This document shows positions 15,267 to 19,338 of a stretch of 19,338 bases of DNA, in pieces. Origin of the DNA: Elstera sp043721315 (GTDB lineage: Bacteria; Pseudomonadota; Alphaproteobacteria; Elsterales; Elsteraceae); the NCBI GenBank assembly GCA_043721315.1, contig JAYSQZ010000071.1, positions 1 through 19,338 of the forward strand, written 5' to 3'. Below the pieces are notes generated by a model. It was not told the DNA's origin and ran no database searches. It worked only from the letters and a program-made list of their open reading frames with translations. The translations under genes and the position numbers were made by a program. The stretch's first letter is position 1; each line of letters starts with the position of its first letter.

Positions 15267-15791
15267 TTATTTACGGTTTAGATTAGTGATACGCAGTTGG
15301 CGCGCGCGCGTTAGCACCGCGTCTTCAAGGTCAGTCCCCGTGCGGGGATCGACCGCTGCATCCTGCCACCCGGCCCCACCCAGCACTTGCCGGAACACGG
15401 CAGCGCGCACGCCATCGGCGCGCAAATCACGGTCCAGCACATACAGCGTTACCTTCACCCGCTCGTTGGGGTTCTGCGGCGGGCTGTACCAATCGGTGAT
15501 GATAACGCCGCCGAACGGATCGGCGGACGATAACGGCATGAACGACAGCGCATCGAGCGACGCGCGCCAGAGGTAGGTATTGACGCCAATGCCGGTGCCA
15601 CCTTCGGAGCCGCGTGGCAGCGAGCGCCCGCCGAACAGCACAATGCCATCTTCCCCGGTCACTTTACCGAAACGCTCGGCATCGCGCTCGTCTTCGGTCT
15701 TGGGATAATTCTGCTCGCCTTGGGGCAACATGCTGCAGGCCGTGAGCATGGTGCCAAGAAGCAGCACATTTAACAGCGAAACGGCACGCAT
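15267..15791 (-). CDS. DUF3576 family lipoprotein
   Basis: This alphaproteobacterial lipoprotein of unknown function is typically encoded just before leuS, as here. From the ATG at 15791 it has 174 residues. The signal peptide MRAVSLLNVLLLGTMLTAC ends in a lipobox with lipidated Cys19. The mature part has the family-like GIGVNTYLWRASLDALSFMP and FGGVIITDWYSPP segments, then KVTLYVLDRDLRADGVRAAVFRQ-type beta/alpha sequence, and ends in ARQLRITNLNRK. A possible AGGA ribosome site stands upstream. The frame is open to 15914, but nothing supports an earlier start. The family assignment is from memory of the motif and context; the biochemical role is not known to me. Confidence 0.85.
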   Translation of the reverse strand: MRAVSLLNVLLLGTMLTACSMLPQGEQNYPKTEDERDAERFGKVTGEDGIVLFGGRSLPRGSEGGTGIGVNTYLWRASLDALSFMPLSSADPFGGVIITDWYSPPQNPNERVKVTLYVLDRDLRADGVRAAVFRQVLGGAGWQDAAVDPRTGTDLEDAVLTRARQLRITNLNRK

Positions 15792-15935
15792 GACCGATCC
15801 AATCCTTTTTTCGAACGAACCCGTTAACCCAATCCGCGACGCGAGACAGGCCCCGCCGTGCCTCCAAAGCTCAGCAGTTTGCGGGACGCTAGGCCATGCG
15901 CCGCGCCGTTGCAAGCGCGCAAACGCGGGTAGGCT

Positions 15936-16550
15936 TCAGAGACGACGTACGCGATAGCCTTCCGCGCTCACAACGATGGTTAGCCCCAGCCCCAACCCTT
16001 CAATCTTTCGCCGCAACCGATACAAGTGGGTTTCCACCGTGCGCGTTGGCGTATCGGCCTGATAGCCCCAGATCTCCGCCAAAAGCTGCTGGCGGGACAC
16101 GGGGGCATCGGCTTTCAACAGATAGCACAGCAGCGCCACTTCTTTTTCTGTCAACCGCACCCTACCCTCCGGGCCGACGAGTAAGCGTTGCGTCAGCAGC
16201 AGACTTCCCCCCGGCAGCGGCAGCGCTTCGGCGGTAGCGGACACCTCCAACGCCCGGCGGAGCGCGCCCCGCACGAGCGTGGGATGAAGCGGTTTTTCCA
16301 GCACGTCCCAGCCCGCAGGCCAAACCCGGCTTTCGCCTTTCGCCACCAGCGCCACGACCGGCACCCGCGCCGCCGTTAGCCAATCCGGCCACTCTTCCCC
16401 CGCCCGTAAGGAGAGGATTAACGCCCCAAGCGGTACCGGCTCGCGCGGCAGGGCGTCGGCAATACAGGCTTCCGGCATCACGCCTGCCACGGCAGCCGCC
16501 AGGATGGGGCGCACGACGGCATCGGCCTCGATGATCCAGAGCGGCGGCAT
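15936..16550 (-). CDS. OmpR/PhoB-type winged-helix regulator with degenerate receiver
   Basis: This 204-residue protein is built like a response regulator. The C-terminal half (about 118-204) is a clear OmpR/PhoB winged helix: LTEKEVALLCYLLK, VSRQQLLAEIWGY, the recognition helix TRTVETHLYRLRRKI, and the wing IVVSAEGYRV. The N-terminal half has receiver-like order but lacks the key residues. The acidic pair reads E8-A9 (IIEAD), and the phospho-acceptor position in ALILSLRAG is Ser or Leu instead of Asp. The Thr/Ser switch position in VVALVA is Val; only the lysine (VLEKPLHP, Lys86) remains. It is therefore unlikely to be controlled by phosphorylation. It starts three bases after the yggS stop. 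No histidine kinase gene is nearby. Confidence 0.88.
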   Translation of the reverse strand: MPPLWIIEADAVVRPILAAAVAGVMPEACIADALPREPVPLGALILSLRAGEEWPDWLTAARVPVVALVAKGESRVWPAGWDVLEKPLHPTLVRGALRRALEVSATAEALPLPGGSLLLTQRLLVGPEGRVRLTEKEVALLCYLLKADAPVSRQQLLAEIWGYQADTPTRTVETHLYRLRRKIEGLGLGLTIVVSAEGYRVRRL

Positions 16551-16553
16551 CGG

Positions 16554-17246
16554 CTAATTCTGGCCCTCAACCGCCGCCGCCGGGCGCGCACCAAAAATAG
16601 CCGTGCCAACGCGTACATGAGTCGCGCCGAACCGCACTGCCGAGGCGTAATCGCCGCTCATGCCCATCGAGAGCACGGGCAACCCGGCTTTCGTCGCAAT
16701 TTCCCGCAGCAGGGCGAAATGCAGCGCGGGTTCTTCATCCACCGGGGGAATGCACATCAGCCCGCTCACCGGCAAGTTATGGAGAGTGCGCGCCCGCTCG
16801 ATGAAGGCCAGTGCCTCGCGCGGCGGAATGCCCGCCTTTTGCGGCTCTTCGCCCGTATTCACCTGGATCAAACACGCCGGATGCCGCCCGGCTTTGGCCA
16901 TTTCCTTCGCCAGCGCCTCGGCCAGAGATTCACGATCGACGGTTTGAATCACATCGAACAGCGCTACCGCCTGCTTCACCTTATTGGTTTGCAGTGGGCC
17001 GATGAGATGCAGTTCCAAATCCGAATGCACGGCTTTGAGCGCGGGAAACTTCTCCTGCGCCTCCTGCACACGGTTTTCGCCGAACACCCGCTGGCCTGCG
17101 GCGATAGCTTCCGCCACCGCATCGGCCCCGTGGGTTTTCGAAACGGCAACGAGGCGTACCGCGTCGGCCCTGCGGTGCGCGGCAAGGGCCGCCGTGGTGA
17201 TGGTGTGCCGAACCTCGGCGAGCGCTTCGGCAATCGCGCGCGTCAT
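16554..17246 (-). CDS. YggS family pyridoxal-phosphate homeostasis protein
   Basis: YggS/PLPBP is a single-domain PLP-binding protein (alanine racemase N-terminal fold) involved in PLP homeostasis; it has no established enzymatic reaction. The ATG at 17246 follows AGGAGA at good spacing and gives 230 residues; a TTG at 17264 would add six. The PLP lysine is Lys37 in LVAVSKTH. Other signatures are FGENRVQE (55-62), HLIGPLQTNK (80-89), VNTGEEPQKAG (129-139), LSMGMSGDY (192-200) and the end FGATHVRVGTAIFG (206-219), which binds the PLP phosphate. It is the first gene of the minus block, next to a run of tandem repeats, with the pseudo-receiver regulator immediately downstream. Confidence 0.96.
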   Translation of the reverse strand: MTRAIAEALAEVRHTITTAALAAHRRADAVRLVAVSKTHGADAVAEAIAAGQRVFGENRVQEAQEKFPALKAVHSDLELHLIGPLQTNKVKQAVALFDVIQTVDRESLAEALAKEMAKAGRHPACLIQVNTGEEPQKAGIPPREALAFIERARTLHNLPVSGLMCIPPVDEEPALHFALLREIATKAGLPVLSMGMSGDYASAVRFGATHVRVGTAIFGARPAAAVEGQN

Positions 17247-17258
17247 TCTATCTCTCCT

Positions 17259-17306
17259 GTTCAAGAACGTCCCGGATCAAGGACATCCCCGATCAAGGAC
17301 ATCCCG
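17259..17306. repeat. Three tandem 16-bp repeats directly upstream of yggS
   Basis: Positions 17275-17290 and 17291-17306 carry GATCAAGGACATCCC plus one variable base, so 15 of 16 match. Positions 17259-17274 (GTTCAAGAACGTCCCG) match the same unit at about 13 of 16. They start just outside the yggS ribosome site and lie in its leader or promoter. They may be an operator array or a slippage product. Confidence 0.6.
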
Positions 17307-17536
17307 GCAAAAATCGCCTAGCGTGGCAAGGCACTGCTGCCGCTCAGGCGTCTTACGCTTCTTCCTAACAAAATCGAATAAGAGTATGATCCAACACAAG
17401 GTGTAAGTCTGTAAGACATACAGCTAGGCGCAAAAATTCGCGGACAGACCAATCGGCCCGAATTTTGCTTGCCTTTCGGAACTGGGATAGGAATCCTGGT
17501 AGAGAATGCCTAGACGCGGTTTGAGGGAGCGGTTCA
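17307..17536. promoter_or_regulatory. Divergent intergenic region between yggS and the Ala/Pro-rich protein gene
   Basis: No gene is seen here. It should contain the promoters for both directions. A weak plus-strand candidate is TTGCTT (17465-17470) with TAGGAA (17488-17493) after 17 bases. GAGGGAG (17523-17529) is a good ribosome site for the ATG at 17537. For yggS I found no convincing pair. The part from 17370 to 17470 is richer in A+T than the flanks. Confidence 0.35.
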
Positions 17537-18778
17537 ATGACGATGAAACTGGTAATTGATCCCTCGGCAGATCGTCCGTTCAGCGAAGCCCGTTGGGTTA
17601 AGGTTGATGCGCCTGATACGGTTGCGAGCGCCGCCGACGTTCAGGACCAAGCCAAAACCGAGGGCAAAACCACCGATGACGGCCTAACCTTCGCCGACGT
17701 GCTGGATACGATCAACCCGCTGCAACATTTACCGATCATCGGCACAATCTACCGCGAACTCACCGGCTCCACACTGTCGCCTGCCGCGCGCCTTATTGGC
17801 GGCGGAATTTACGGCGGGCCGTTGGGCCTTGTTCTCAGCATGGTCGATGCAACCATTCAAGAAGGCACAGGGCGCGATATTGGCAGTAACATGCTAGCGG
17901 TCATCAAAGGCGATCCGCTCGGTAAAGAAGCCGTGGACACTATCGCCAAAGCCAAAGAGCTTGACGGCAAGCGCCCGCAACTGGCCGAGGCGAAACCCGC
18001 GATCACTGCGCCCGCACCCATCGTTACCCAGCAGCTTGCCTCTGCCGCTCCGACCGACCCCGGTGTCGCCCCCGCCTCTGTCGCTCCCGCCTCTGCCGCC
18101 CCAAGCCCGACGATTGTCGCTCAAGCCGCAAGCCTGCCCGCCGAAGGGGGCCGCATCGCGCTCACAAGCAAAGGCCCGATGGGCACTGTTGCTGGACCTA
18201 CAGCCGCGATGCCCGCAGGCTCGACCGGCTTCATCGGCAAGTCCAACCTGCCATCAGGCGGCATGATTACCCCCGCCGCTGCGATGATGAATGTGCAGGG
18301 CCAGCCCGCAGCCAACCCGGCGCAAGCCGCCCAAGGGTTGCCGGGGCAGCCGTCGAGTGTCGATCCCACTCAATCCATGAGCGGGCTGGCAGGGGTTGCA
18401 GCCCTACAAGCGCAACGCTCGGCCCCGCAGGCAGCACCCACGGCCCCCCTGCTCGCAGCGGCTGATGCCGACGCCCCGCAGGAAAACGGCTGGTTCAAAG
18501 TGCCGGAGCGCACGGGCCGCACCGCCACACGCACGCCGCCCGTGCTGGAGCGCCGGGAAGTCAGTAACACTCTCGCCCCGAAGCCGAGCCTGCCGAACCC
18601 CGCCGCCGTGCAAGCCGCCGAAGCTGCCGCCCGCGTGCCGCCGCCCGCTGGCGACGCGCAGATCCTCGCCTCCGGCACGCCGTCGATTTCCGATGCCATG
18701 GCCCGCGCGCTCAACAAATATGACGCCCTGGTCAAAACCCGCGCCAAACCTGCGGCTGCGGTGGACGAAGCTTATTGA
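17537..18778 (+). CDS. Ala/Pro-rich protein of unknown function with a conserved-looking N-terminal block
   Basis: I do not recognise a named family. The 413-residue frame starts at an ATG with GAGGGAG in front; a second ATG two codons later is possible. Residues 50-105 look constrained: LTFADVLDTINPLQHLPIIG, then TIYRELTGSTLSPAARLIGG, then GIYGGPLGLVLSMVDA, a glycine-rich, possibly membrane-inserting or zipper-like helix. I recall similar blocks in other Rhodospirillales proteins, without a function. Residues about 150-390 are low complexity, dominated by Ala, Pro, Gly, Ser and Gln, and likely disordered. A short helix closes the protein (SISDAMARALNKYDALVK). There is no signal peptide. The TGA overlaps the ATG of the following acetyltransferase (TGATG base overlap), suggesting translational coupling. 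Confidence 0.8.
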   Translation: MTMKLVIDPSADRPFSEARWVKVDAPDTVASAADVQDQAKTEGKTTDDGLTFADVLDTINPLQHLPIIGTIYRELTGSTLSPAARLIGGGIYGGPLGLVLSMVDATIQEGTGRDIGSNMLAVIKGDPLGKEAVDTIAKAKELDGKRPQLAEAKPAITAPAPIVTQQLASAAPTDPGVAPASVAPASAAPSPTIVAQAASLPAEGGRIALTSKGPMGTVAGPTAAMPAGSTGFIGKSNLPSGGMITPAAAMMNVQGQPAANPAQAAQGLPGQPSSVDPTQSMSGLAGVAALQAQRSAPQAAPTAPLLAAADADAPQENGWFKVPERTGRTATRTPPVLERREVSNTLAPKPSLPNPAAVQAAEAAARVPPPAGDAQILASGTPSISDAMARALNKYDALVKTRAKPAAAVDEAY

Positions 18779-19272
18779 TGATACTCCGCGATGCGGTGGT
18801 TGAGGATGTCCCCGGCATTCTGGCGATTTATAACGAGGTCATCGCCACCTCTACCGCCATCTATATCGACGATCCCGTTGGCTTGGCCGACCGGCACGCT
18901 TGGTTTGCCGCGCGGCAAACAGACGGCTACCCGGTGCTGGTTGCCACGGAGGGCGCCGATGTGCTCGGCTATGCCTCCTTCGGCAGTTTTCGCGGTCCGT
19001 GGTCCGGCTATCGCCATTCGGTCGAACATTCTGTGCATATTCGGAACGATCAGCGCGGCAAAGGGCTGGGCGGCCTGCTGATGCCCCCCTTGATCGCGCG
19101 CGCCGAAGCGATGGGCAAGCACGTCATGATCGGCGCGATTGACGCCGATAACGCAGGCTCGATCCGGTTTCACGCGCGCTTCGGTTTTGAGATGAGCGGC
19201 CATATGAAAGAAGTCGGCTTCAAATTTGGCCGCTGGCTGGATTTAGTGTGGATGCAGCGGAAGCTGTATTAG
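18778..19272 (+). CDS. GNAT N-acetyltransferase, phosphinothricin/methionine-sulfoximine acetyltransferase type
   Basis: This acetyl-CoA-dependent N-acetyltransferase belongs to the PAT/bar/YncA-like group, which acetylates phosphinothricin, methionine sulfoximine or related amino acids. From the ATG at 18778 it is 164 residues, the usual size. Visible signatures are ILRDAVVEDVPGILAIYNEV (2-21), ADRHAWFAAR (37-46), VLGYASFGSFR (62-72), and SVEHSVHIRNDQRGKGLGG (81-99), whose end is the acetyl-CoA pyrophosphate loop. IDADNAGSIRFHARFGFE (121-138) and the C-terminal GFKFGRWLDLVWMQ are also group-typical. The start overlaps the upstream stop by one base. A hairpin that begins in the stop codon follows. 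The exact substrate cannot be read from sequence. Confidence 0.92.
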   Translation: MILRDAVVEDVPGILAIYNEVIATSTAIYIDDPVGLADRHAWFAARQTDGYPVLVATEGADVLGYASFGSFRGPWSGYRHSVEHSVHIRNDQRGKGLGGLLMPPLIARAEAMGKHVMIGAIDADNAGSIRFHARFGFEMSGHMKEVGFKFGRWLDLVWMQRKLY

Positions 19273-19303
19273 AGCTGCGTCCGATTAATCGCACGCAGCT
19301 CTA
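19270..19303 (+). terminator. Perfect hairpin beginning in the acetyltransferase stop codon
   Basis: TAGAGCTGCGT and ACGCAGCTCTA form an 11-bp perfect stem with a 12-base loop. There is no T-run after it, so it may stop transcription weakly or protect the 3' end. The remaining 35 bases to the edge hold a small GC hairpin (19312-19325) and no gene. Confidence 0.5.
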
Positions 19304-19338
19304 GCAAGCCGCCCCAGGCGTGGGGTTGGGGGCCCGGG

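Noticed and set aside
13514..15286. Long plus-strand open frame (590 codons) opposite leuS
   Set aside because: leuS on the minus strand has all synthetase motifs over the same bases. The plus frame has no recognisable motif, and open antisense frames are expected in GC-rich genes.
16617..17321. Plus-strand open frame of 234 codons
   Set aside because: It is antisense to yggS, which has all family signatures.
17478..17500. General-stress (EcfG-type) promoter suggested by GGAAC
   Set aside because: No CGTT-like element stands 16-18 bases after it.
1..19338. CRISPR arrays, tRNA/rRNA genes, phage or IS genes, toxin-antitoxin or defence modules
   Set aside because: I looked for spaced direct repeats, transposase or integrase motifs and tRNA-like sequence and found none. 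Almost all bases are accounted for by ordinary chromosomal genes.

Overview
The window (about 19.3 kb, GC-rich, no rRNA or tRNA seen) is chromosomal DNA of an alphaproteobacterium, most likely from the Rhodospirillales/Azospirillales. The reasons are the System I cytochrome c maturation cluster, the DUF3576 lipoprotein gene - leuS - lptE - holA order, and the high G+C codon use. The assignment rests on gene content and order only. Almost every gene lies on the minus strand; plus-strand genes are found only at 10.0-10.9 kb and 17.5-19.3 kb.

Region 1 (1-5.6 kb, minus) is a compact cytochrome c maturation operon in the order ccmC-ccmD-ccmE-ccmF-ccmG-ccmH-ccmI. ATGA or GTGA stop/start overlaps join nearly every pair. 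ccmI runs off the left edge. The 54-residue ccmD is present although very short. CcmC and CcmD load haem onto CcmE, CcmF/CcmH/CcmI ligate it to apocytochrome, and CcmG supplies reductant. The ABC exporter genes ccmA and ccmB, which release holo-CcmE from CcmC, are not next to ccmC.

Region 2 (5.6-10 kb, minus) holds a YihY/BrkB-type membrane protein, a class-I glutamine amidotransferase-like hydrolase (PuuD type), an unrecognised 95-residue membrane protein, a polyprenyl-phosphate sugar-1-phosphate transferase (exopolysaccharide initiation), and a PilZ-domain protein likely to bind c-di-GMP. A candidate sigma-70 promoter lies in front of the PilZ gene.

Region 3 (10-10.9 kb, plus) is a single alpha/beta-hydrolase lipoprotein with its own terminator, convergent with holA.

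Region 4 (10.9-17.25 kb, minus) is a housekeeping block: a YggS-type PLP protein, an OmpR/PhoB-type regulator with a degenerate receiver, the DUF3576 lipoprotein, leuS, lptE and holA. Between leuS and lptE sits a dense array of six perfect palindromes that runs into the lptE reading frame.

Region 5 (17.25-19.34 kb) starts with a 290-base divergent intergenic stretch. It carries three tandem copies of a 16-bp sequence just before yggS. It is followed on the plus strand by a 413-residue Ala/Pro-rich protein of unknown function, translationally coupled to a GNAT acetyltransferase. I see no phage, IS element, CRISPR array or defence system. The least explained features are the palindrome array, the 16-bp triple repeat, the pseudo-receiver regulator, the PilZ protein with a helical N-terminal half, and the 413-residue protein.
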